A stretch of 64,000 nt of DNA from Branchiostoma floridae (lineage: Eukaryota; Chordata; Leptocardii; Amphioxiformes; Branchiostomatidae), in the NCBI RefSeq assembly GCF_000003815.2, contig NC_049988.1, positions 5,954,189 through 6,018,188 of the forward strand. Direction: 5' to 3'. Positions within the stretch are counted from its first letter, which is position 1, and each line of letters opens with the position of its first letter. Position numbers and translations under genes: made by a program. Shown here piece after piece: positions 20,941 through 29,639 of the stretch. The notes under the pieces are model-generated. The model did no database searches. It saw only the letters and a program-made list of their open reading frames with translations, and was not told where the DNA came from.

Positions 20941-21397
20941 TGTAACAGTGGGGTTCTAGCGCTGCCAAACTGACCACGCCAACAGCTCTTGAGCTTTTGG
21001 TGTTGTAGTTAGCACGTTGGATTTGTGATCCGGCTGCCCGAGTTCGGCGCAGGTTCGGATCCCGGGAGTCGGGATGTTGTTTATTTCTGTTCTTACTCGC
21101 CCCTCTGAATTTCTACAATGGTTCCCATGCCGGCCCTGTGAGTAACAGGCTAGTATGTGCCACACAGGGATACCGATCTCGGAGATTCGAGGACGAATCT
21201 TGAAAAGAAAAGGGGGAGTAGTGTAACAGTGGTGTTCAGGGACTGCTAAACCGAAGACGCCTAATGGCTTAAGCCTTTTGGCCGAACGGTTTGCACGTTC
21301 GATTTGTGATCCGGCTGCCCGGGTTCGGCGCGGGTTCGAATCCCGGGAGTCGGGGTGTTGTTTCTTTCTGTTCTTACTCGCCCCTCGTATTTCTACA
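20941..21397 (+). mobile_element. Miniature LTR element (TRIM) with tRNA-like LTRs
   Basis: Two direct repeats, 20941-21117 (177 bp) and 21222-21397 (176 bp), both start TGTAACAGTGG and end TTTCTACA, i.e. TG...CA. The 104-bp interior starts with TGGTTCCCATGCC one base after the left LTR, placed like a tRNA primer-binding site. It ends with a purine tract (GAAAAGAAAAGGGGGAG) just before the right LTR. TTCC flanks both sides (20937-20940 and 21398-21401), giving a 4-bp target duplication. There is no coding capacity, so it fits a terminal-repeat retrotransposon in miniature. The LTRs differ noticeably, so the insertion is not recent. Confidence 0.8.
21285..21360 (+). promoter_or_regulatory. tRNA-type pol III promoter (A and B boxes) inside the right LTR
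   Basis: TGGCCGAACGG matches the A-box pattern TRGYNNARNNG, and GGTTCGAATCC is a perfect B box, at a spacing similar to that in tRNA genes. The left LTR has degraded versions (TGGTGTTGTAG; GGTTCGGATCC). The region is tRNA-like in general form but is not a folded, functional tRNA gene as far as I can tell. Confidence 0.7.
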
Positions 21398-21401
21398 TTC
21401 C

Positions 21402-23238
21402 TATGAGAAATGAAAAGTCCCAGCATCGTAAAATTACTGAAACAGGAACATATAAACAGACTGCATTGTGACTCTATGGCAAGCCAAGCCCACCTACAGT
21501 AACATTACAGCAGATAATACGTCTTTGGTTGATGTGCTCTTGCTGAACATCCGATGACATGTTGAAGAAAAAAAATGGTAACGTAAATTATATGGTAACG
21601 TAAATTATATTTATGCTTTTAATGATAAATAAAATTTTAACAAACAGCTCTGGAAAGATTAACTCTGCAGGCAATTACTTATCTGGGAGCATTCTTTCCT
21701 ATGAGTACAAAAGTAATGATCTTTCTATAATTCTAAGGGACTTATTATGGTAACGTAAATTATATCAAAAAAGTGACAAACGGCCTGAGATTGGCGGTTA
21801 TAGTCATGTTTCCAACATTCGTGTTTTATGTGTTCTGTCATTTGTTTGTTACGCAACACCACTGTTTAGCAGATAAAACAGTGAAAAAATTATCGGAAAA
21901 TGTCTTTTCGTAAGCGAATTACACCCAACAGAAGTTCGGTAACGTAAATTATACAAAAAATGGCGACAAGAATAAAACGGCATCTGACGTAAAAAGGTCG
22001 TCTGCTGGACAAGTTCATCAACACATGACAAGCCGGCCTAAGTGGTTGATGTAAATTATGACTGAAAATTTAAAGAACTAACGTCTTTTCATTATCAGAA
22101 TGCCACGATATTCACCTTTATAGCATTTCCGACACGTGTTTTTAGCGTGTTTCTAAGCAAAACCTTACACGGGACGACCAAAAGGCAACTAACAATGGTG
22201 GGAAAACATTGCTTAGCATATTACTATCATGTACTTGTAACGGAAAAGGGCAAAATACGTAGTCATTGTGTCTTTAAAGAAAACTGTGGCCCGCTGCTTA
22301 TGTGCGACAGCAATTTGCCCCTTTAACGAGGAATGGGCGTTGAATGAGTTGAAATTTGGCACAAAGGTAAATTATTGAGAGTGAAATATCTCGGTTCCTT
22401 TTCGAGCTTTCATTCAAAGAAAAACAATGAGCCTCTTTATAATATTACCTAATGGCATTTCTTTTTGGCTCATCCTTGTGTATGGTTCGTTTGTTTGGGA
22501 GATTTTTGTCACTTAGAGTCTTTCGGGCTCAGACGGATACTTGATTATATGTGACCTATGATGCGACGAGTTTTCGAGTGAACATCCTTTGACAACATAT
22601 CTCTTTGATGCATTTTCATCTTTTGCATTGATTTTTTGTAAATTGACAAGGCTGTGATTTCCACCAATCTATCCGTCTGGGCTTGAAATGCAATAGTGTT
22701 ACATGTCAGTGCAACTGTTATAGAAAACATAACAGTGCCTCATTGAACAAACCCAGACCGTATACTCCCACAGTACCGCAATTCAATGAGATACACGCTT
22801 TGCACAGGTGAAATTGAACCTATACAGGTATTTCTGATATATAACTGCACTTTACCTTCACGATTCCAAAATACAACGTTTTTCATTTCATTATTCCTTG
22901 TTGTTGATAAAATTGTTAGTAATGATGTACTAGTTATAATAATCAAGAAGGTAGAACTAGATAGTTACACCAAGGAGCTTTTAAAAGCTCCTTGGTTACA
23001 CATAACCAGTAAAATTACAAAATACATTACTAGTATATAGATACATGACACATCCCAGTATATGCACAAGAGTCTTTCTACTATTCAATTAGGATAAGTG
23101 ATGCTTTGTGTTCTGCCATCTTTCATAGTAATATTTTATTTATGCCCATGGGAACAGCAAAAAAGTGGCATTGTGTTGCTGTTTGGGTTACTTGCGGGGG
23201 GTGGGGGTGGATTAAATATGTGAACTTGGACCGGCTTT
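21402..23238. other. Gene-free stretch with a dispersed 16-bp motif and a palindrome
   Basis: GGTAACGTAAATTATA occurs at 21578, 21595, 21749 and 21938, all on the plus strand, with a related TTGATGTAAATTATG near 22046. Positions 22970-22995 form a perfect 26-bp palindrome centred on GCTTTTAAAAGC. No gene is recognised. Confidence 0.6.
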
Positions 23239-24131
23239 CTAATTTGGCTCGTTATTGGAGGAGTTCGACTCGGCCAAGGCTGACAGCTCGTCAGCCGTTA
23301 GATCAGGGACGTTGCAATAGACCGCATTTTTCATATCATAAAATATTGCATAATTGTATTTTTCAATAGAATCAATATTGGCTTTCAGGAAAGCAAACAT
23401 GAGATGGCAATCAGTTAAAGATTTGATATCAATCTTAATTCCGAGTTCTCCGAATGGAGCTTCGTGAAGATAAAGGTGGAGGTTAATCAAGTGAACAGCT
23501 AACGTGATCCCAGTAAGTGCGAGTAAACTCATGTTTGTCCACCAAGCCGCCCGATACAAAGAGACAGCAGACATGGTGCAGTCGGCGATAAATTCTTGGC
23601 TCACGGGACATTCAAAGTTGTCCTCAATGCCAGATACGCTGGCTTTCTGAGCAAAGCTAAAAGAAAACCCGAAAATAAATGCAAATATTAACAAAACTAT
23701 CAGCTTTAGTTGATAAATAGAGCATATTCTTTTCTCACGGCTCCAGCGGTAGGTGGCCCTTTTCAACTCCTCTTGTCCATACTTGTATGACTCGGAACCC
23801 GGAGGTTCCAACCCTTTCTTAGCACCACCCCTCGATCTGAATCGGCTATACAAAACATCAAGGTCATGTCTTATGAATCTAAGATTACAAATAACTTCCC
23901 TGCCTTTTGTTATATCCCAGACTAGGTGTGGCACAAACATAGCAATAGACTGTGCTAGTAACATGATCGCAAATACTTTATAATCAAACTTCGATTGCTT
24001 TCCACAATAAGAGGTCACAAACTCATCCAGCTGGGTTGAGTACATCCTTGGATCCACAACTGGTCCGTTGACGTTTTCTGTATTTTCAGTTACAGTGCTC
24101 GCAAGGTACATCGGGAAGCAATCTAAGCTGG
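23239..24131 (-). CDS. LRRC8/pannexin-like channel protein, C-terminal membrane exon
   Basis: A minus-strand frame of about 290 codons ending at 23239, probably an internal-to-last exon starting near 24131 (AG acceptors lie just upstream, and an in-frame TGA lies about 18 bases further). It shows a membrane segment (VFAIMLLAQSIAMFVPHLVW), a basic cytosolic loop, a second segment (LKLIVLLIFAFIFGFSFSF), an extracellular loop with two cysteines (NFECPVSQEFIADC), a third segment (WWTNMSLLALTGITLAVHL), then DCHLMFAFLKANIDSIEKYN. The order and the closing motif resemble the pannexin-like domain of LRRC8 anion channels (TM2-TM4). No leucine-rich repeats follow: the protein stops after DLTADELSALAESNSSN. 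TM1 should lie upstream, beyond or within the gap at 24177. Innexin/pannexin proper is the alternative. Confidence 0.6.
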
Positions 24132-24176
24132 AAGCTGTAAGCGTTCATCGCTGAGTGGTAAAGTCTTGCGCGGCGC

Positions 24177-24475
24177 NNNNNNNNNNNNNNNNNNNNNNNN
24201 NNNNNNNNNNNNNNNNNNNNNNNNNNNNNNNNNNNNNNNNNNNNNNNNNNNNNNNNNNNNNNNNNNNNNNNNNNNNNNNNNNNNNNNNNNNNNNNNNNNN
24301 NNNNNNNNNNNNNNNNNNNNNNNNNNNNNNNNNNNNNNNNNNNNNNNNNNNNNNNNNNNNNNNNNNNNNNNNNNNNNNNNNNNNNNNNNNNNNNNNNNNN
24401 NNNNNNNNNNNNNNNNNNNNNNNNNNNNNNNNNNNNNNNNNNNNNNNNNNNNNNNNNNNNNNNNNNNNNNNNNNN
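24177..24475. other. Assembly gap
   Basis: 299 undetermined bases directly upstream of the channel-like exon. The first exon of that gene may lie in or beyond it. The left edge (GCTGAGTGGTAAAG) resembles a tRNA-type A box of a SINE. Confidence 0.99.
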
Positions 24476-24790
24476 CACTAACATACAACACGGCCGATAA
24501 ATCTTTGATACTATCTTATGGCACCGTAGGATCTGCTTGGAGATTAGGCTAGACCCGATGTTTCGGTGACCAGATCCAGAGCACTTTGCACTGCAGCTAG
24601 GTGCCATACGAGCGATCGCGATGATGTCGTCGTGACGCAGTGGTAGGCAAAAAGCAGGTGTTTGGCAAAAGATTGATAATAATAGCCTTTATTGCACATT
24701 CATGCCCTATCGGGCTAAGTACAGGCATATGGATACAAAAGGTAGTAATGCAGTACACATGGTTTCTAAAACATGGATTCTAAAACTAGT

Positions 24791-27700
24791 CTAATACATT
24801 TGTTCGGCTTCTTCTCGTTTCTTAGTAATGTTGAATATGTAGCTTGAGATGTGTTTGTATAATGTCGTTCGATCAAACCTCATAAGAAAAATGAATTTTT
24901 CAACACTAGACAAAGATTCAAAGCGAGGGAACTTTCCTATAATAAAGCTAAAAAGAATACTTCTATCATTACTATATAAACTACAATCTAATAAAAAGTG
25001 GGCTTCATCTTCGACCTTGTTCATGTTACAAAACTGACAGATTCTTTGCTCCAGAGGTGTGCGGTTGTGCCTCCCTGTTTCAACACGGAGTTTGTGGCAG
25101 CTGAGTCGCAGTTTGGTTATTGTAGTTCTTTGTCGATCGTTCGGAATTCTAAGGTACTCTTCTTCGTTGTAGGTGGATTTGAACAGTCTGTATGAGCGTA
25201 ATTTGTTCTTTGCGAATTTGCCTTTGTTGTCATTATGGATTTCGCGTAGGAATGTCTGAAAGTAGATGTCCTTTAAACGTTGTTGAATAGCAGAGATGAT
25301 TGAAGGCACTTTTGAAACAATTGAGTGTGGAGAATACCAGACAAAGGCATAACCACATTCTTCTAAAGTTTTCCGCACACCGGAAGCCCAGCATTTACTA
25401 CCTAAAGAGTCTAACTCTAATTGACATAAAAGTGCGTCTGCCTGGAGACTATCAGCCGGTACATTTAAGCAGATTCTGGTGAAAAACTTAATGGCGTTTA
25501 GGGAGGCCTCCAAATGTAAGGGATACCTCCCTAATTCCGCCCGTGCAGCAAGATTGCTAGCTGTTTTGGGGACATTGAGGGATTGTTTGCAGAATTTTAC
25601 ATGTACGGATTCGATTGGGCAAGATTTTGAACTTTTGAAAGAACCCCAAATCTCCGACCCATAAAGTAATGTAGGTTTGACACAGGAGTCGAATAACTTG
25701 TTTTTAACAGACAACGGGGCATCAGTTTTGTCAAGGGATTGTCTGACTCCAAACAAAGCTCTTAGTCCCTTGTTATATAGGTATTTGTGATTGGCTTTGA
25801 ATGTGCCGGCTGAGTTGACAATTATGCCTAAATAACAATATGAAGATACAATTTCTACTACATTACTATTGAACAAGAAGGAACAGTCTTTTGGTAACCG
25901 ACCACCCTTTGTGAAAACTACAATTTTTGTCTTTTTAAGATTGACTTTCAACCTCCAGGATTTACAGTACTCTTCTAATCTAGACAAAGATGATTGTAAG
26001 CCACGTTGTGACTCTGAGAATATTACTAAATCATCAGCATACAATAGACAGGGTACATTCATACAGTGTAGAACTGGAGGATTACAACAGGCATGGTCAA
26101 ATTCTGATGCTATGTCACTAATGAATAAGTTGAACAATGTTGGACTCAGGTTACAGCCTTGTCGAACCCCACAGTGAGTTACAAATGTATCGGTTAGACC
26201 ACTGTTTGTTTTAATATAATTTGTAGTTTTAGAGTACATATCTTTTATGGTCAGGAGAAATTTGCCTCCTATCCCAAGTTTCTTCAATTTAAGTAAAAGA
26301 CCTTCTCGCCAAACAGAATCAAAAGCTTTACTAAAATCTACAAAACAAGCGTATAGACGTGAATTTCTACTAATATATTTGCTGACAAGCGTGTTCAAAG
26401 TGAATAGATTATCAGTTGTTCTAAAATTCTTTCTGAAACCGGCCTGTTGTGGTTTGAAAAGGCTGTTTTCTTCTGCGTAGTTAGACAGTCTATTGTTTAA
26501 GATTGAACAGAATAATTTTCCTAGACAACTTATAATAGAGATCCCTCTATAGTTGTCTGGGAGTGAAGTATCGCCGGACTTGTGAATAGGTACAATATGG
26601 CTGAGCGACCATTCTTCGGGGAAGTATGCGTTTTGTAAGCACAGGTTAAAAAGATGGAGCAGAGGTTTTTGAAAGATTGATTTGCCACATTTCAGCATTT
26701 CGTTCCTTATCATATCGCTTCCACTGGACTTGTTATTCTTTAATTTTGCAATAGCTCTGTCTAATTCATCTGCGGTAATTATAGAATCTAATATAAAGTT
26801 CTCTGTCTCTGTTGGAAGAGGAGTTTGATCATTTACTGGGGTGAAAGGACCGGCCACGGAATCATGATTTCCGTCGGATGATTTGTCAACTTTACTAAAG
26901 TGGTTTAACCAGTCTTCGCTGGAGATTTGGCTATTTTCTTGAGCCTTCTCGGGTTTTAATTTATTAACAAGTTCCCAAAATGCACTTGGATTCTTTTCCC
27001 GAAGGGTGGATAGTTGATTCATTATTTGTTGACGAAAATCACGTTTTTTCTTTTTTAATAATTTTCTATATTCTTTTTTCTTCCTGAAGAAACTGCCCCT
27101 CACTTCTGGATTTGATGGGTTTTTTTCTAGTAAATAGGCTAAATTTTTCATTTCACGTTTCATTTCAATACACGTTTTGTCGAACCATTTCTTATTTTGT
27201 CTTTTCGGCGGACGTTTTCTAGCTATTTTCAAACAGAGTGACTTATTACCCGCCTCTCTCAGAATTGAGCTAAATTCAGAAACATAATTCTCAATTTCTG
27301 CCGCAGATGTTATGTTATTAGGATCCTTTAAAGCACCTAATCGTTTTACAATGTCGGGCTGACTGAGAGAAAGAAGGAATGTCTGAGCAGAGTTCTCGTT
27401 CCAGTGAAACTGTTTAGAAAGAGACCTGGTGTGTGAGCTTTTAGATTTTTCCTGAAAAGTATGTATTGATGGTTTTGAGCGAATTAATGTAGATACCATA
27501 CAATGATCGGAGAATACAGTTAGAGGATTGACACGGAATGATAAAATTTGCTGGAGAAAGGACTTACTACAAATCATTAAATCAACTGTGCTGCTGCCGT
27601 TTGGTTGGTGACATGTGAATTTTCCCTGTAGGTCACCGACAACTCTACCATTTAAAATTCTAAGATTTGCTTGAATACACAAGTCTGTGATTAGTCTACC

Positions 27701-28297
27701 GAATTTGTTGGGAGGAACTTTGTCCATGTGTTGTCTGTCAGTGAAGTATGGGGAGCTGTCGGAATCGTCGTCAATATGAGAATCGGTTGTGTAATCAGGT
27801 AGATTTCCGAGACGGGCATTAAAATCACCACCTAGTAAAACGTACCCGACGGAGCTGAATTTGGAGATTTCATCTTCTAAAGTGTCTAAAATATGTTTTT
27901 CTGAATATTTGTGTGTAGTGGATGCTCCGGGGCTAATATAAAGAGAACATATGAACAAATCTTTGGGTAAACCGAGTAGTTGGCGGTCGATTTGTACCCA
28001 AAGGGCGTCTGTTGATTGAGATGGTGCTTTTTTTACATAGCCTTTGTATTCGTTCTTATATAGAAAGACAATACCTCCCGAAGAACGTTTCGCTCTCTTA
28101 CTCTTTTGTCTATGTTGATGGAAATAGCTGTAATTGGGAATGTTAATTATGGTGTTTTCTGTACTCCAGGTTTCTAAAAGCGAGAAGAAGTCGAACTTTT
28201 TGACATGTGAGAGAAAATCAGAATCCTCTAGTTTGGAACCTAATCCGTGTACATTCCAAACGCCAAAGCTTTTGATTCCATTTCGAAATGTTTTCAT
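24791..28297 (-). CDS. LINE endonuclease-reverse transcriptase polyprotein
   Basis: 1168 codons from the ATG at 28297 (MKTFRNGIKSFGVWN), uninterrupted. APE endonuclease blocks: FGVWNVHGLGSK, FSLLETWS, LLGGDFNARLG and FSDHCMVSTL, so the catalytic N, E, D-x-N and SDH residues are present. RT blocks: KPQQAGFRKNFRTTDNLF, FVDFSKAFDSVWREGL, GVRQGCNLSPTLFNLFISD and LYADDLVIFSES. The C-terminal zinc-binding motif C-x2-C-x9-H-x4-C is CQFCNMNKVEDEAHFLLDC. The protein nicks target DNA and primes reverse transcription of its own RNA. All recognisable active-site motifs are intact, so this copy may be competent. It is a different lineage from the LINE at 415-5084, and I could not find a separate ORF1. Confidence 0.9.
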   Translation of the reverse strand: MKTFRNGIKSFGVWNVHGLGSKLEDSDFLSHVKKFDFFSLLETWSTENTIINIPNYSYFHQHRQKSKRAKRSSGGIVFLYKNEYKGYVKKAPSQSTDALWVQIDRQLLGLPKDLFICSLYISPGASTTHKYSEKHILDTLEDEISKFSSVGYVLLGGDFNARLGNLPDYTTDSHIDDDSDSSPYFTDRQHMDKVPPNKFGRLITDLCIQANLRILNGRVVGDLQGKFTCHQPNGSSTVDLMICSKSFLQQILSFRVNPLTVFSDHCMVSTLIRSKPSIHTFQEKSKSSHTRSLSKQFHWNENSAQTFLLSLSQPDIVKRLGALKDPNNITSAAEIENYVSEFSSILREAGNKSLCLKIARKRPPKRQNKKWFDKTCIEMKREMKNLAYLLEKNPSNPEVRGSFFRKKKEYRKLLKKKKRDFRQQIMNQLSTLREKNPSAFWELVNKLKPEKAQENSQISSEDWLNHFSKVDKSSDGNHDSVAGPFTPVNDQTPLPTETENFILDSIITADELDRAIAKLKNNKSSGSDMIRNEMLKCGKSIFQKPLLHLFNLCLQNAYFPEEWSLSHIVPIHKSGDTSLPDNYRGISIISCLGKLFCSILNNRLSNYAEENSLFKPQQAGFRKNFRTTDNLFTLNTLVSKYISRNSRLYACFVDFSKAFDSVWREGLLLKLKKLGIGGKFLLTIKDMYSKTTNYIKTNSGLTDTFVTHCGVRQGCNLSPTLFNLFISDIASEFDHACCNPPVLHCMNVPCLLYADDLVIFSESQRGLQSSLSRLEEYCKSWRLKVNLKKTKIVVFTKGGRLPKDCSFLFNSNVVEIVSSYCYLGIIVNSAGTFKANHKYLYNKGLRALFGVRQSLDKTDAPLSVKNKLFDSCVKPTLLYGSEIWGSFKSSKSCPIESVHVKFCKQSLNVPKTASNLAARAELGRYPLHLEASLNAIKFFTRICLNVPADSLQADALLCQLELDSLGSKCWASGVRKTLEECGYAFVWYSPHSIVSKVPSIISAIQQRLKDIYFQTFLREIHNDNKGKFAKNKLRSYRLFKSTYNEEEYLRIPNDRQRTTITKLRLSCHKLRVETGRHNRTPLEQRICQFCNMNKVEDEAHFLLDCSLYSNDRSILFSFIIGKFPRFESLSSVEKFIFLMRFDRTTLYKHISSYIFNITKKREEAEQMY

Positions 28298-28478
28298 ATC
28301 GAAAAAAAAAAGGAAAAGAAGTACTATAAGTAAAAATAGTGTCCTTATTCGAGCATTCAAATACAATATCTAACAACTTTCATATCGGTTTAAACTAAAA
28401 TGTGCAAACTGTGTATACAGAAACAGATTCAAAACGTATTCTCAAAATATATCGGGTTAGCAGGAAGTTAAAAGGATG

Positions 28479-28702
28479 GAAACAAACTAAGACATACTAT
28501 TACGTTAAGTTCTAACAATCATTTTGCAGAGATTTTTCACTTATGCTACGATGCTTAACTGACATACGCTTATCCTACCAAACTGTGGTAGAAACAAACT
28601 TAGAAATACTATTACGTTAAGTTCTAATCATCAAATTGTTGCAGAGACTTTTTCATTTATTCTACGATACTTAACTGACAGACGCTTATCCTACCACACC
28701 AT
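28479..28702 (-). repeat. Two 112-bp 5' UTR monomers of the second LINE
   Basis: GAAACAAACT...ACTATTACGTTAAGTTCTAA...CTTATCCTACCA occurs twice in direct tandem with a few differences, just upstream of the LINE ORF. Tandem promoter monomers are known from some LINEs; that role here is inference. Confidence 0.75.
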
Positions 28703-28755
28703 GGGCGGCCACATCAGCGCAGGATGCCAGGGCCAAGGCGGTGGGGGCACTCGGG

Positions 28756-28800
28756 GTGTTGACCGCCGAAAAGAGGCACAAGACATCGTCACGGAAAAAC
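28756..28800 (+). repeat. Left arm of a 45-bp perfect inverted repeat
   Basis: This arm begins GTGTTGACCGCCGAAAAGAG and is the exact reverse complement of 32249-32293. The arms enclose about 3.4 kb that includes the 101-bp satellite. Similarity fades just outside and just inside the 45 bp (GTGATAG versus TCGATAG). Confidence 0.9.
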
Positions 28801-29639
28801 GTGATAGTTCAGCCGCAATCTGTCCAATCAGGCAAAATAAGGTGTTGTACAAATAAGGACAAGATGGCCAAGCGACTGCAGTTCATTAGACGAAATATTC
28901 ATATGAGAGGAAGGAGATTCATCGAGTTAAAGTTGACCGATTTTCCCAGGATTTCCTATGGGTTTCGCCATTGCTAGCAAGCCAAAATACGCACCATATG
29001 GGGGTTTCGAGGTGTCCGTTATATAGGGCGAGGCTCGACTGTTTGCGGGTCACACTGGCAGTAATACGGCAGTGGGCGATAGCATGATTTTAGCAACCTC
29101 AACCAGCGGTTTCCTGTTAGCCTGGTATCCAGCCGTAATATAGTTATATTACGACTGGATACCAGGCTACTTTCCTGTTGATATAGCCGTACGGTTACCC
29201 TCAAGTATGCTGTATACGTTCAGTCCCTGAACAAAGAGAGCAAGGAGCGGTTAATGAGGAGCGGTTACATCAATATATAACGTCCTTGGTTACATGAGGT
29301 AACAACAGTTACTCCTTCCAAACCAAAGGCATCTACACTACGGCTGTACACTTGTATGGAATTCGAAGTAACAATAAATTGTACGTTATGCAGACCGGCC
29401 ATTTGGTACAGATAGAAGTTTTTGTGTCATGAATTATTCTACGGGCAAGGTAAGGCTAAATGTTGAAATAATGCGCTATTGAGAAACAAATAGACACTAG
29501 ATGACTGGAAGTTAGATTATACGTACTAGTAAAAGTTTACGGTTGCCTTTGCTCGACTAGTTGTGTGGGAGATAAAAAACTATGTCAAACCTATCGGACA
29601 GCTCGTTTCAAAGTGTATACGCAACCTAACTGAGGATGA
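28801..29639. other. Non-coding stretch with a 52-bp palindrome
   Basis: At 29118-29169, TAGCCTGGTATCCAG(C/T)CGTA arms of 26 bp face each other with no spacer, forming an almost perfect palindrome. The rest holds no recognised gene. Confidence 0.7.

Larger units (their letters stand above)
24671..28702 (-). mobile_element. Apparently intact second LINE (single long ORF) with 5' monomers
   Basis: A minus-strand non-LTR element. The 3' UTR ends GTGCAATAAAGGCTATTATTATCAATC (as two blocks, plus-strand 24671-24697). The ORF spans 28297-24791, and two 112-bp direct repeats occupy the presumed 5' UTR at 28479-28590 and 28591-28702. I could not find a clear target-site duplication, so the 5' limit is uncertain. 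No lesion is visible in the ORF. Confidence 0.8.

Noticed and set aside
20941-21397. Two functional tRNA genes
   Set aside because: A and B boxes are present but no proper acceptor stem or cloverleaf could be drawn, and LTR hallmarks explain the repeat pair better.
20956-21426. 156-codon minus ORF across the TRIM
   Set aside because: It spans both LTRs and the interior and reads non-coding sequence.
24849-26480. Plus-strand ORFs inside the second LINE
   Set aside because: Antisense shadows of the intact RT frame.
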